In this document: positions 1-8,782 of the stretch, one piece after another
Layout of the letters: each line of letters begins with the position of its first letter
Numbering within the stretch: position 1 is the stretch's first letter
The notes under the pieces: model-generated
What the model saw: only the letters and a program-made list of their open reading frames with translations
Databases searched by the model: none
Told to the model about the DNA's origin: nothing
Assembly: GCF_002726155.1 (NCBI RefSeq)
Contig: NZ_PBSH01000008.1
Location: 1-64,000 of the forward strand
DNA length: 64,000 nt
Direction of reading: 5' to 3'
Source of the DNA: Alcanivorax sp.
GTDB lineage: Bacteria > Pseudomonadota > Gammaproteobacteria > Pseudomonadales > Alcanivoracaceae
Position numbers and translations under genes: made by a program

Positions 1-14
1 GAATCTATCGAGAC

Positions 15-1613
15 TTAGGTGTTCTCGAACTGACCCATGGTGTTGTCTTTACCGCCAGCTTTCAGTGCTGCTTCGCCGGAGAAGTACTCTTTGTGGTCAT
101 CACCGATGTTGGAACCGGCCATGTCCTGGTGCTTCACAGTAGCGATGCCCTGACGGATTTCTTTACGCTGAACGCCTGCAACGTAGGCCAGCATGCCTTC
201 GTCACCGAAGTAGCCTTTAGCCAGGTTGTCAGTGGACAGAGCAACAGTGTGGTAAGTCGGCAGAGTGATCAGGTGGTGGAAGATACCTGCTTCACGGGCC
301 GCATCACGCTGGAAGTTCTTGGTCCACTCGTCAGCCAGCTCAGCCAGCTCGGTGCTGTCGTAGTCAGCGCTCATCAGACGGTCGCGATCGTAAGCGGAAA
401 CGTCTTTGCCTTCTTTCTCCCAAGCATCAAATACCTGCTGACGGAAGTTCAGGGTCCAGTTGAAGGACGGGCTGTTGTTGTAAACCAGCTTGGCGTCCGG
501 CACCACTTCGCGGATACGGTTAACCATTTCTGCGATCTGGCCAACGTGGGGCTTCTCGGTTTCGATCCACAGCAGGTCAGCGCCGTTCTGCAGGCTGGTG
601 ATACAGTCCAGAACAACACGGTCGATACCGGAACCGGCTTTGAACTGGAACAGGCCAGAAGCCAGACGCTTCGGCTTGAGCAGCTTGCCGTTGGACTTGA
701 TCACAACGTCACCGTTGTTGATGTCGGCAGCAGACTCGATCACGTCACCGTCCAGGAACGCGTTGTACTGGTCACCCAGGTCGCCCGGCTCGTTGGTTAC
801 AGCGATCTGCTTGGTCAGGCCAGCACCCAGGGAGTCGGTACGGGCAACGATGACACCGTCGTCAACACCCAGCTCCAGGAACGCGTAACGTACCGCGTTG
901 ATCTTGGCCAGGAAGTCGGCGTGAGGAACGGTTACTTTACCGTCCTGGTGACCACACTGCTTCTCGTCAGATACCTGGTTTTCGATCTGGATACAGCAAG
1001 CACCGGCTTCGATCAGCTGCTTGGCCATCAGGTAGGTGGCTTCCGGGTTACCGAAACCAGCATCGATGTCAGCAATGATCGGAACAACGTGAGTTTCGAA
1101 GTTGTCGATCTGACCGATGATTTCTTTCTGCTTGGCTTCGTCGCCAGCTTCTTTGGCATCGTCCAGAGCACGGAACAGGTGGTTCAGTTCCCAGGCATCA
1201 GCCTGCTTCAGGAAGGTGTACAGCTCACGGATCAGGTCAGCGACAACGGTCTTCTCGTGCATGGACTGGTCAGGCAGCGGACCGAACTCGGAACGCAGCG
1301 CAGCAACCATCCAGCCAGACAGGTACAGGTAACGACCTTTGGTGCTACCGAAGTGCTTCTTGATGGAGATCATTTTCTGCTGACCAACAAAACCGTGCCA
1401 GCAACCCAGAGACTGGGTGTACTTGGACGTGTCAGCGTCATAGGCCGCCATGTCTTCACGCATGATCTTGGCGTTGTACTTGGCGATGTCCAGATGCGTG
1501 TTGAAACGGTTTTGCAGACGCATGCGAACCGCAGATTCCGGGTTGATATCGTTCCAGGTGCTTTGCGCACCAACCACGGAGCCGAGTGCTTCGATGTCTT
1601 TGGTGTATGACAT
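15..1613 (-). CDS. aceA: Isocitrate lyase (long form)
   Basis: Cleaves isocitrate to glyoxylate and succinate in the cytoplasm, the first step of the glyoxylate shunt needed for growth on acetate, fatty acids or alkanes. The 532-residue protein carries the active-site signature KQCGH at residues 218-222 and reads closely like the ~531-residue pseudomonad subtype, which has an insertion relative to the ~430-residue E. coli enzyme. The start at 1613 (protein begins MSYTKD) has an AGAGG ribosome site just upstream; a longer reading to 1736 adds 41 residues without family character. It is divergent from the wax ester synthase, so the shunt and storage-lipid synthesis share one intergenic region. 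Confidence 0.96.
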   Translation of the reverse strand: MSYTKDIEALGSVVGAQSTWNDINPESAVRMRLQNRFNTHLDIAKYNAKIMREDMAAYDADTSKYTQSLGCWHGFVGQQKMISIKKHFGSTKGRYLYLSGWMVAALRSEFGPLPDQSMHEKTVVADLIRELYTFLKQADAWELNHLFRALDDAKEAGDEAKQKEIIGQIDNFETHVVPIIADIDAGFGNPEATYLMAKQLIEAGACCIQIENQVSDEKQCGHQDGKVTVPHADFLAKINAVRYAFLELGVDDGVIVARTDSLGAGLTKQIAVTNEPGDLGDQYNAFLDGDVIESAADINNGDVVIKSNGKLLKPKRLASGLFQFKAGSGIDRVVLDCITSLQNGADLLWIETEKPHVGQIAEMVNRIREVVPDAKLVYNNSPSFNWTLNFRQQVFDAWEKEGKDVSAYDRDRLMSADYDSTELAELADEWTKNFQRDAAREAGIFHHLITLPTYHTVALSTDNLAKGYFGDEGMLAYVAGVQRKEIRQGIATVKHQDMAGSNIGDDHKEYFSGEAALKAGGKDNTMGQFENT

Positions 1614-2029
1614 GGTGAACCTCTGAATATGAAATTGGTTTATCGACGCCGGAGAGGGGCAACCCTGCTCATGCATTTCATGCCGGTCTACCGATGCCGC
1701 GCATTCTAGTGCCCCGCGACACATAAACATAATCAATATGATCTATATTCGGTATTCACAGCATGAATGCCACGATATAACCCAACGGATTGAAAACGTG
1801 CCTGAGCAGTCACCTCAGACTAAGGCATTAGATGAAGACCCCCAGTGCCATTGCTCAATGAGACAGCGCCTTGATTTACCGAAACGCCCACGTTTTGCGG
1901 CCCGCACACAGTGACCGACCCTCCCCTTTACGACTATGATCTTTCCTGCACAGCTGGCATGGAGAGTGCATTACCTGTTAAGGGTAGACAGCTTGTGTCC
2001 AGGGAGAAAATTATTACCAAGGGGAATAT
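1614..2029. other. Intergenic region between aceA and WS/DGAT
   Basis: A 416-bp non-coding stretch between divergent genes. The half near aceA is AT-rich and should carry its promoter, although no clear -35/-10 pair was picked out. The half near the acyltransferase carries a possible RpoN site (1955-1970) and a strong AAGGGGAA ribosome site before the ATG at 2030. No open reading frame of note. Confidence 0.7.
1955..1970 (+). promoter_or_regulatory. Possible RpoN (sigma-54) -24/-12 promoter of WS/DGAT
   Basis: TGGCATGGAGAGTGCA matches the sigma-54 consensus TGGCACG-N4-TTGCA at the invariant GG and GC with correct spacing; two other consensus positions differ. It lies 60 bp before the acyltransferase start, which would give a leader of about 50 nt. 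The match is seen directly; its use as a promoter is inference, and no enhancer-binding site was identified. Confidence 0.4.
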
Positions 2030-3403
2030 ATGAAAGCGCTTAGTCCGGTGGATCAACTTTTCCTGTGGCTGGAAAAACGGCAGCAGCCCATGCATGTGGG
2101 CGGTTTACAGCTGTTTTCCTTTCCCGAGGATGCCGGTCCGAAATATGTCAGTGAACTGGCCCAGCAAATGCGGGACTACTGCCATCCGGTAGCCCCATTC
2201 AACCAGCGCCTGACCCGTCGGCTCGGCCAGTACTACTGGACTGAGGACAAGCAATTCGATATCGACCACCACTTCCGCCACGAAGCGCTCCCCAAACCCG
2301 GTCGCATCCGCGAACTGCTCTCTCTGATTTCCGCCGAACACTCCAACCTGCTGGACCGGGAACGGCCCATGTGGGAAGCCCATTTGATTGAAGGCATTCG
2401 CGGTCGCCAGTTTGCTCTCTATTACAAGATTCACCATTCGGTGATGGACGGCATTTCCGCCATGCGCATTGCCTCCAAGACCCTGTCCACAGACCCCAGC
2501 GAACGGGAAATGGCACCAGGCTGGGCTTTCAATACCCGTAAACGCACCCGCTCGTTGCCCAGCAATCCGGTAGACGTGGCCTCCAGCATGGCACGCCTGA
2601 CCGCCGGCATCAGCAAACAAGCCGCCACCGTGCCCGGCCTGGCGCGGGAGATCTACAAGGTCACCCAGAAGGCGAAAAGTGACGAAAACTACGTGTCCAT
2701 CTTCCAGGCGCCGGACACGATTTTGAACAATACCATCACAGGCTCTCGCCGCTTTGCCGCCCAGAGTTTTTCGTTACCGCGCCTGAAAAACATTGCCAAG
2801 GCCTACGGCTGCACCATCAACACCGTGGTGCTGTCCATGTGTGGCCACGCCCTGCGCGAGTATCTGATCAGTCAACACGCCCTGCCCGATGAACCGCTGA
2901 TCGCCATGGTGCCCATGAGCCTGCGTCAGGACGACAGCGCCGGTGGCAACCAGATCGGCATGATTCTGGCTAACCTGGGCACCCACATCTGTGATCCGGC
3001 CAATCGCCTGCGCGTGGTCAACGACTCCGTGCAGGAAGCCAAATCCCGGTTCTCACAAATGAGTCCGGAAGAGATCCTCAACTTCACTGCCCTGACCATG
3101 GCCCCCACCGGCCTCAATCTGCTCACCGGCCTGGCGCCCAAATGGCGGGCATTCAACGTGGTGATTTCCAACGTCCCCGGCCCGAAAGAGCCGCTGTACT
3201 GGAACGGCGCTAAACTGCAAGGCATGTACCCTGTCTCCATTGCCCTGGATCGTATCGCCCTGAACATCACCCTCACCAGCTACGTGGATCAGCTGGAATT
3301 CGGCCTGATTGCCTGCCGCCGTACCCTCCCCTCCATGCAGCGGCTGCTCGATTACCTTGAGCAGTCCATACGCGAACTGGAAATCGGCGCGGGTATTAAA
3401 TAA
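2030..3403 (+). CDS. atfA: Wax ester synthase/acyl-CoA:diacylglycerol acyltransferase (WS/DGAT)
   Basis: Joins an acyl-CoA to a fatty alcohol or to diacylglycerol, making wax esters or triacylglycerol for storage granules at the inner membrane. The 457-residue protein has the catalytic HHxxxDG motif (HHSVMDG) at residues 135-141, the N-terminal SPVDQLFLWLE start typical of the family, and the PLYWNGAKL region near residue 390. Its length equals that recalled for AtfA1 of Alcanivorax borkumensis, also next to isocitrate lyase near the chromosome start. A good AAGGGGAA ribosome site supports the ATG. A possible RpoN promoter lies upstream. Confidence 0.95.
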   Translation: MKALSPVDQLFLWLEKRQQPMHVGGLQLFSFPEDAGPKYVSELAQQMRDYCHPVAPFNQRLTRRLGQYYWTEDKQFDIDHHFRHEALPKPGRIRELLSLISAEHSNLLDRERPMWEAHLIEGIRGRQFALYYKIHHSVMDGISAMRIASKTLSTDPSEREMAPGWAFNTRKRTRSLPSNPVDVASSMARLTAGISKQAATVPGLAREIYKVTQKAKSDENYVSIFQAPDTILNNTITGSRRFAAQSFSLPRLKNIAKAYGCTINTVVLSMCGHALREYLISQHALPDEPLIAMVPMSLRQDDSAGGNQIGMILANLGTHICDPANRLRVVNDSVQEAKSRFSQMSPEEILNFTALTMAPTGLNLLTGLAPKWRAFNVVISNVPGPKEPLYWNGAKLQGMYPVSIALDRIALNITLTSYVDQLEFGLIACRRTLPSMQRLLDYLEQSIRELEIGAGIK

Positions 3404-3407
3404 CAAC

Positions 3408-3454
3408 GCCAGACGCCTGGTGCCTGACGGGCTGGGCGTCCAACGTCTGGCACC
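3408..3454. repeat. Intergenic hairpin of GACGCC/GTGCC units
   Basis: Immediately after the WS/DGAT stop, GCCAGACG (3408-3415) pairs with CGTCTGGC (3444-3451), and GGTGCC/GGCACC repeats are interleaved. There is no T run, so this is not a classical terminator. Similar GGCGCCTGATGCC sequence follows the YiaA-like gene near 41545, so it may be a degenerate repeat family. Confidence 0.4.
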
Positions 3455-3466
3455 GAACGAGCGAAC

Positions 3467-4351
3467 ATGGCAACCGATCTGAAACGCATCACCCGGGGCG
3501 AGCTCATCTGCTGGCAGCTGCGCCATCGCGGCCAGACGCTGGTAATCGCGGAGCAGGGCGCCCAGGTGCTCGAATACGGACGCGATGGCGCCCCCCCGAT
3601 TCTCTGGCTCAGTGAGCAGGCAGCATACCGTATTGGCCACGGCGTGCGTGGCGGCGTGCCGGTGTGCTGGCCCTGGTTCGGCGCGCTGGAACGCAACCCG
3701 GACAGCGTAACCCAGCAATACTCTCTCCATACTCCCCCGGCCCATGGCCTGGTCCGCCAGCAACCCTGGCAGCTCAGCGAACAGCATCTTCACGCAAAGC
3801 AGGCGCAACTGGTTTTCCGGCTGGCCGACCAGGCTGACCGCCAGCACCTACCCCCCGTCACCCCCACCCTGACGATCACCCTGAGCGACGCCCTGTCGCT
3901 CAGTCTGGGCAACCATAATCACGGTGACCGGCCTGTTACCGTCAGCCAGGCGCTGCACACCTATCTGGCCGTGGCAGACAGTCGGCAAATCACCGTGCAA
4001 GGACTCGCCCATACGCCCTACGTGGATGCCCTGGCCGACTGGCAGACCCGCCAGGATAGCGATGCTCTGCAATTCGACCAGGAAACCGACCGGCTTTATC
4101 TGCAACTGCCCTCGCAACTGCAGGTGGAAGATCCGCTCTGGCAGCGACAGATCCAACTGACCTGCCGGGGCAGCCACTCCGCCGTCGTCTGGAATCCCTG
4201 GGTGGATAAAAGCCTGCAGCTCAGTCAGTTCGCCCCCGACGCCTGGCAGCGCATGTTGTGCATCGAAACCGCACGGGTGCTGGATAATGTGCTGACTCTG
4301 GACCCCGGCGAGTACCATGAAATGGCTGTCGAGATTATGACAAACACGTGA
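3467..4351 (+). CDS. D-hexose-6-phosphate mutarotase, YeaD family
   Basis: Predicted to interconvert alpha and beta anomers of hexose 6-phosphates in the cytoplasm. The 294-residue sequence has the aldose-1-epimerase-like beta-sandwich features of the YeaD family: GVRGGVPVCWPWFG near residues 59-72, HGLVRQQPW in the first third and VWNPWVDK near residue 245. It follows WS/DGAT by 63 bp and may be read through from it. The ribosome site is weak (GAGCGAAC). The family call is firm; substrate preference is inferred from the family. Confidence 0.85.
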   Translation: MATDLKRITRGELICWQLRHRGQTLVIAEQGAQVLEYGRDGAPPILWLSEQAAYRIGHGVRGGVPVCWPWFGALERNPDSVTQQYSLHTPPAHGLVRQQPWQLSEQHLHAKQAQLVFRLADQADRQHLPPVTPTLTITLSDALSLSLGNHNHGDRPVTVSQALHTYLAVADSRQITVQGLAHTPYVDALADWQTRQDSDALQFDQETDRLYLQLPSQLQVEDPLWQRQIQLTCRGSHSAVVWNPWVDKSLQLSQFAPDAWQRMLCIETARVLDNVLTLDPGEYHEMAVEIMTNT

Positions 4352-4549
4352 TCTCGACCCCCAAAACCGCCCGGAAAAAGGGGTGGTGCAATCAGAAAAA
4401 GGGGAGTAAAGTCGGAAGTGGCTGCGAATTATGGCCGTGGATTGTTTTGGTAGTTGTCTTCCCTGCGTGAAGCTGAAGTTGTCTCCGAACACCGCCCAAC
4501 ATGGTTTGCAAGCAACACCCTAAGTAATAGTTTTGAGGTATAGATTCAC

Positions 4550-4753
4550 ATGGCTACAGGTACTGTGAAGTGGTTTAACGAGTCCAAGGGTTTTGGTTTC
4601 ATTTCCCAGGACGATGGTGGTGCGGACGTGTTCGTTCATTTCAGTGCAATTACCGGTTCAGGCTTCAAAACCCTGGCCGAGGGTCAGAAGGTTTCCTTCG
4701 AGATCCAGCAGGGCCCCAAAGGTCCGCAGGCTGCTAACGTCGTTGCTGAATAA
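4550..4753 (+). CDS. Cold-shock protein, CspA family
   Basis: A 67-residue single cold-shock domain that binds single-stranded RNA or DNA and melts mRNA structure. RNP1 (KGFGFI, residues 13-18) and RNP2 (VFVHF, residues 27-31) are intact and the length is standard. The ~200-bp leader before it (4352-4549) is non-coding and long enough to hold the structured 5' leader common in this family, though no conserved cold box was identified. A strong terminator follows 12 bp after the stop. Confidence 0.96.
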   Translation: MATGTVKWFNESKGFGFISQDDGGADVFVHFSAITGSGFKTLAEGQKVSFEIQQGPKGPQAANVVAE

Positions 4754-4767
4754 GCAACCTCGCTAGT

Positions 4768-4795
4768 AAAAAAACCCGCTTCGGCGGGTTTTTTT
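4768..4795 (+). terminator. Rho-independent terminator of the cold-shock gene
   Basis: An AAAAACCCGC stem with TTCG loop and GCGGGTTTTTT, ending in a run of T. Perfect stem with a tetraloop, directly downstream of the cold-shock gene stop. Confidence 0.93.
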
Positions 4796-4885
4796 ATGCC
4801 CAGCTGAAAGAGACGCTCCACGCATCGCCCTGATGCACCACGCGCCCTTTTTCCGTAGGAGCGGCGCTTGGTAAAGCGAACACGC

Positions 4886-5551
4886 TCAGGGTTGATATAA
4901 GGGTTGGTCGAGGAGGTGCTTGCGCTGGCGCCAGTCGGGCATGCGGGTGTCCATGAGCGCGTGGAACCCGGGGCCGTGATCCATGTGTTGAAGATGACAC
5001 AGTTCGTGCATGACCACGTAATCCAGTGCCGCTGGCGGGTAATGCAACAAGGCCATGTTCAGGTTGATATACCCTTTTGCCGACAGCGAGCCCCAGCGGG
5101 TGCGCATCTTTTTGACCCGCAATACCGGGCGGGCATAGCCTTGCCTGGCAAACCAGCCAAACTGCCGCTCGATACTGTCGGCAAACAACGGGCGAGCCTC
5201 TTCGCGCAACCAGCGCTCCACCGCCTGCTGCACGGCCGTCTCGCTATCGGGCTCGGCAACCCGCACCTGCAGATAGCCGCCCGACACACTCACCGACCAC
5301 CGGCCCGGTGACACATCCAGGGTTAGCGGTTGCCCGCGAAACACCAGGGTGCTGCCATCCTGCCAGCGCTGTCGGGGGCGGCTGGCCTGACGTTGTTGCT
5401 GATCCCGGATCCACTGGCGGCGGCTGTCCACAAAGGTCTGCACCATGCGCAAGGGCGCTCGCTGCGGCGCGCGCACCTGTACACGACCGTCTTCCAGAAC
5501 ACGCAGTTCCAGAGTACGGCGTTTGCTGCGGATCAGTTCGTAGTCGGTCAT
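4886..5551 (-). CDS. YgjP-type metallopeptidase-domain protein (DUF45)
   Basis: A 221-residue protein of the YgjP/SprT-like DUF45 family. Near residue 165-190 it has the zinc motif HELCH followed by HxxxF (HGPGFHALM), and the family WGSLSAKGYINLN segment before it. These proteins have a zincin-like fold; the cellular role is poorly defined, and a nucleotide-hydrolase activity has been reported for the E. coli relative (recalled). It converges on the cold-shock gene and precedes a REP-like element. Confidence 0.85.
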   Translation of the reverse strand: MTDYELIRSKRRTLELRVLEDGRVQVRAPQRAPLRMVQTFVDSRRQWIRDQQQRQASRPRQRWQDGSTLVFRGQPLTLDVSPGRWSVSVSGGYLQVRVAEPDSETAVQQAVERWLREEARPLFADSIERQFGWFARQGYARPVLRVKKMRTRWGSLSAKGYINLNMALLHYPPAALDYVVMHELCHLQHMDHGPGFHALMDTRMPDWRQRKHLLDQPLYQP

Positions 5552-5570
5552 GAATCCTGTCTGGCGATTA

Positions 5571-5674
5571 GTAGGAGCGGCGCTCTCTGTGCTCTGCGAG
5601 TATGAGCCGCAAAGCGTACTTGGGAAAACACTCCTTCGCTGCCGCTCGGTTCGCGGCTCAAGCGCTGCTCCTAC
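5571..5674. repeat. REP-like paired palindromic element
   Basis: GTAGGAGCGGCGCT at 5571-5584 and AGCGCTGCTCCTAC at 5661-5674 are inverted copies with one mismatch. Between them GAGCCGC and GCGGCTC form an inner inverted pair. It resembles the GTAGGAGCG REP repeats of pseudomonads. Related fragments are at 4856-4870, 33708-33727 and 38395-38426. Confidence 0.65.
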
Positions 5675-5677
5675 GGA

Positions 5678-8600
5678 TTATCCATCTTGGCTTTCGTTAA
5701 CGGCCATCTCCTTGTCCAGCTGCTGGCTGACCGCATCTGCCGGTGACGCATAAGGTGCCAACCACTGGTACAGCACCGGGATGATAAACAAGGTCAGCAC
5801 CGTGGCAAACAACAAGCCACCAAGAATCACCACACCGATGGTGAAGCGACTTTCCGCGCCAGCGCCGGTGGCCAGCACCAGCGGCACCGCACCGAAGATA
5901 GTGGAAACCCCGGTCATCAGAACCGGACGGAAACGCACGATGGCGCCTTCATAGATCGCCTCTTTCACGCTGCGCCCCTCATCACGAAGCTGATTGGCAA
6001 ACTCTACGATCAAAATACCGTTTTTCGCCATCAGCCCCAGCAACATGATCATGCCAATCTGGCTGTAGATATTCAGGCTGTCGCCGGTAACACTGATAGC
6101 AATCACCGCGCCAGCCAACGCCAGCGGCACCGTGAGCATGATGATCAGCGGGTGAATCCAGCTTTCAAACTGGGCAGCCAGTACCAGGAATACAATCACC
6201 AGCGCCAGCGCAAAGGTCACCAGAATCGCCGACGCCGACTCTTGCAGTTCCTCGGCCATGCCCTTGTAACCAATGCGCGCTTCCAGTGGCAGCCGCTCGC
6301 GGGCCTGCTCCTCCACATAGCGCATGGCCGTGGCCAGGTCATAGCCGTCGGCCAGGTTGGCGGACAGGGTAATCGCCGGCAGACGATCCACCCGGCGCAG
6401 CTCAGGTGCATCACCGGTGGTGGTTAATTCCACCACACTGGAAAACGGCACCAAGCCACCACTGTCACTGCGCAGGTAGATCGGCAGCACATCGTCAGGC
6501 ACTTCACTGGCACTCTTTTCCGCCTCCAGCAACACGTCGTACTCGCGCCCCCGATCCACATAGGTGGACACGGTCAGGGTGGCAAACATGGCCTGCAGGG
6601 TTTCCCCCACATCGGTGGCGGTGATGCCCAGATCCGCCGCCCGCTCACGGTCCAGATTCACATCCAGTTGTGGCTGGGTCTGCTCAAAGTCGGTGTCGAT
6701 ACTGGTCAGGTTCGGGTTTTCGCGCAGGGCCGCCATCAGGGTTTCACTCCAGGCCAGCACTTGCTCATAGTCTGGCCCCGCCACCACCACTTCCAGCGCC
6801 TGGTCGAAGGCACTCTGGCCCAGCCCCGGCGGATTCACCGCAAAGGCCCGCAAGCCGGTGACCTGGGACAACTGCCCACGCAACTCGCCAACAATCTCCT
6901 GCTGGGTACGGTCGCGCTCTTCCCAATCTTTCAACCTCACGATGGTAAACGCCCGCTCCGGCACGCCACGGAAACCGACGATGGCCAACACCCGCTCGGC
7001 TTCACCATTTTCCACCAGGGGCATAAGCATTTTTTCCACCGCCTGGGTGTGGTGGGCGCCGTATTCCACCGTAGAGCCCTGGGGCGAGGTGGCAGGAATA
7101 ATGAAGACGCCACGGTCTTCCGTGGGCGCCAGCTCCTGGGGCAATTGCCGAAACAGCAACGCCGCCGCCAGGCACAACAACACGCAACCTACCGCCAACG
7201 GCCAGGGGCTTGTCAGGGTCCGTTGCAGGCCGTTGGCATAGGCCTGATTCAGGCGTGTCAGGCCCCGCTGCAGAAAATTGTTCTGCCCTTGTTGTTCCTT
7301 GCGGCTATGGCGATGCAGCCAACGGGAACACAGCATGGGCGCCAGGCTCAGGGCGACGATACTGGAGATGATTACCGCCGACGCCAGGGTAAAACCGAAT
7401 TCACTGAACAGCCGCCCCACGTCGCCGCCCATAAAGGAAATGGGCACGAACACCGCCACCAGTGTCAGCGTGGTGGCGACCACGGCAAAGGCCACTTGCC
7501 GGGCACCAAGATACGCAGCCACCAACCGCGACTCGCCTTCATCGATACGGCGCTGGATGTTTTCCAGCATGACGATGGCGTCATCCACCACCAGGCCGAT
7601 GGCCAGGATCAGCGCCAGCAGGGTCAGCACATTGATGGAAAAATCCATCACCCCGAAACCAATAAAGGCACCGATCACCGACACCGGAATAGTCACCGCC
7701 GGGATCAGAGTCGCGCGCAAGTTGCCAAGAAAGGCAAAGATCACCGCGATCACCAGCACCACGGAAATCCCCAGGGTGATCAGCACCTCGCGAATAGACG
7801 CCCGGATAAACAGGGATTCATCCGAGTTGACATCCAGATGAATATCCGCTGGCAGGCTATCGCGCACCGCCTCGATTTCTTCGCGCACCCGATCCGACAC
7901 CGCCACGGTATTGGCCTTGGATTGGCGCACAACGCCCAAGCCAATGGCGGCTTCGCCGTTGGCACGCAGCACCGAATCATCGTTCTCCACGCCCAGCGCA
8001 ACGCGCGCTACATCGCCCAAGCGCAGCAGGTAATCGCCCTGGCGGCGGACCACCAGGTCCTCAAATGCCTGCACCGTGGCCAGGCGGTTATCCGCCCGAA
8101 TGGTGAAACCACGGGATTCCGATTCCAGCTTGCCCGCCGGCAATTCCACGTTGTTGCTGCGCAGGGCCTGTTCAATATCTGTCACGGTGACCTGGTTGGC
8201 CGCCATGCTCTGGCGGTCCAGCCACACCCGCATGGCATACCGACGCTCACCGCCGATGATCACTTCCGACACCCCGTCGAGCACAGCAAAACGGTCCACC
8301 AGTGACCGTTCGGCAAAATCTGTCAGCTCCTGAGGGGCTAGCGTGCTACTGGTCAGGGTCACCCAGATAATGGGCCGGGCATCGGCATCGGCTTTGGCAA
8401 TCACCGGGGTTTCCGCTTCTTCCGGTAACCGGTTGAGCACCCGGGACACTGCATCGCGCACGTCATTGGCGGCGATATCCACATCCCTTTCCAGGGTGAA
8501 TTCCACCGTGGTACGGGCTGAGCCCAGGCGGCTGCGCGACTCGATCTTGCGCACCCCTTCCACCCCGGAAATCGCCCCTTCGATGACCTGAATGATCTGG

Positions 8601-8782
8601 GTATCAATGACCTCCGGCGCGGCGCCGGCATAATCCACACTGATGGACACTTCCGGCGGATCGATATCCGGATACTCACGAATCGGCAGCTTCATTAGCG
8701 CGCTAACGCCAAACACCACGATCAGCAGGCTGATCACCGTGGCGAAAACCGGCCGCTTGATAGAGACATCGGACAAAATCAT
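5678..8782 (-). CDS. RND efflux transporter permease (HAE-1 type)
   Basis: Inner-membrane proton-driven efflux pump subunit, 1034 residues, normal for the AcrB/MexF family. It begins with the typical IKRPVFATVISLLIV first membrane helix and keeps the DD pair of the proton relay in helix 4 (GLVVDDAIVMLEN, near residue 400) and two large periplasmic loops. Its start overlaps the stop of the adaptor gene by 4 bp (ATGA), so the two are co-translated. No outer-membrane channel gene follows, so it probably borrows a TolC-like protein encoded elsewhere. Substrate cannot be read from sequence. Confidence 0.94.
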   Translation of the reverse strand: MILSDVSIKRPVFATVISLLIVVFGVSALMKLPIREYPDIDPPEVSISVDYAGAAPEVIDTQIIQVIEGAISGVEGVRKIESRSRLGSARTTVEFTLERDVDIAANDVRDAVSRVLNRLPEEAETPVIAKADADARPIIWVTLTSSTLAPQELTDFAERSLVDRFAVLDGVSEVIIGGERRYAMRVWLDRQSMAANQVTVTDIEQALRSNNVELPAGKLESESRGFTIRADNRLATVQAFEDLVVRRQGDYLLRLGDVARVALGVENDDSVLRANGEAAIGLGVVRQSKANTVAVSDRVREEIEAVRDSLPADIHLDVNSDESLFIRASIREVLITLGISVVLVIAVIFAFLGNLRATLIPAVTIPVSVIGAFIGFGVMDFSINVLTLLALILAIGLVVDDAIVMLENIQRRIDEGESRLVAAYLGARQVAFAVVATTLTLVAVFVPISFMGGDVGRLFSEFGFTLASAVIISSIVALSLAPMLCSRWLHRHSRKEQQGQNNFLQRGLTRLNQAYANGLQRTLTSPWPLAVGCVLLCLAAALLFRQLPQELAPTEDRGVFIIPATSPQGSTVEYGAHHTQAVEKMLMPLVENGEAERVLAIVGFRGVPERAFTIVRLKDWEERDRTQQEIVGELRGQLSQVTGLRAFAVNPPGLGQSAFDQALEVVVAGPDYEQVLAWSETLMAALRENPNLTSIDTDFEQTQPQLDVNLDRERAADLGITATDVGETLQAMFATLTVSTYVDRGREYDVLLEAEKSASEVPDDVLPIYLRSDSGGLVPFSSVVELTTTGDAPELRRVDRLPAITLSANLADGYDLATAMRYVEEQARERLPLEARIGYKGMAEELQESASAILVTFALALVIVFLVLAAQFESWIHPLIIMLTVPLALAGAVIAISVTGDSLNIYSQIGMIMLLGLMAKNGILIVEFANQLRDEGRSVKEAIYEGAIVRFRPVLMTGVSTIFGAVPLVLATGAGAESRFTIGVVILGGLLFATVLTLFIIPVLYQWLAPYASPADAVSQQLDKEMAVNESQDG

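Noticed and set aside
93..1610. Long open frame antisense to isocitrate lyase
   Set aside because: It mirrors the codon structure of a highly conserved gene, has no family character, and lacks a ribosome site. Similar long antisense frames in the RND permease (6668-8305) and gyrB (29368-30864) were rejected for the same reason.
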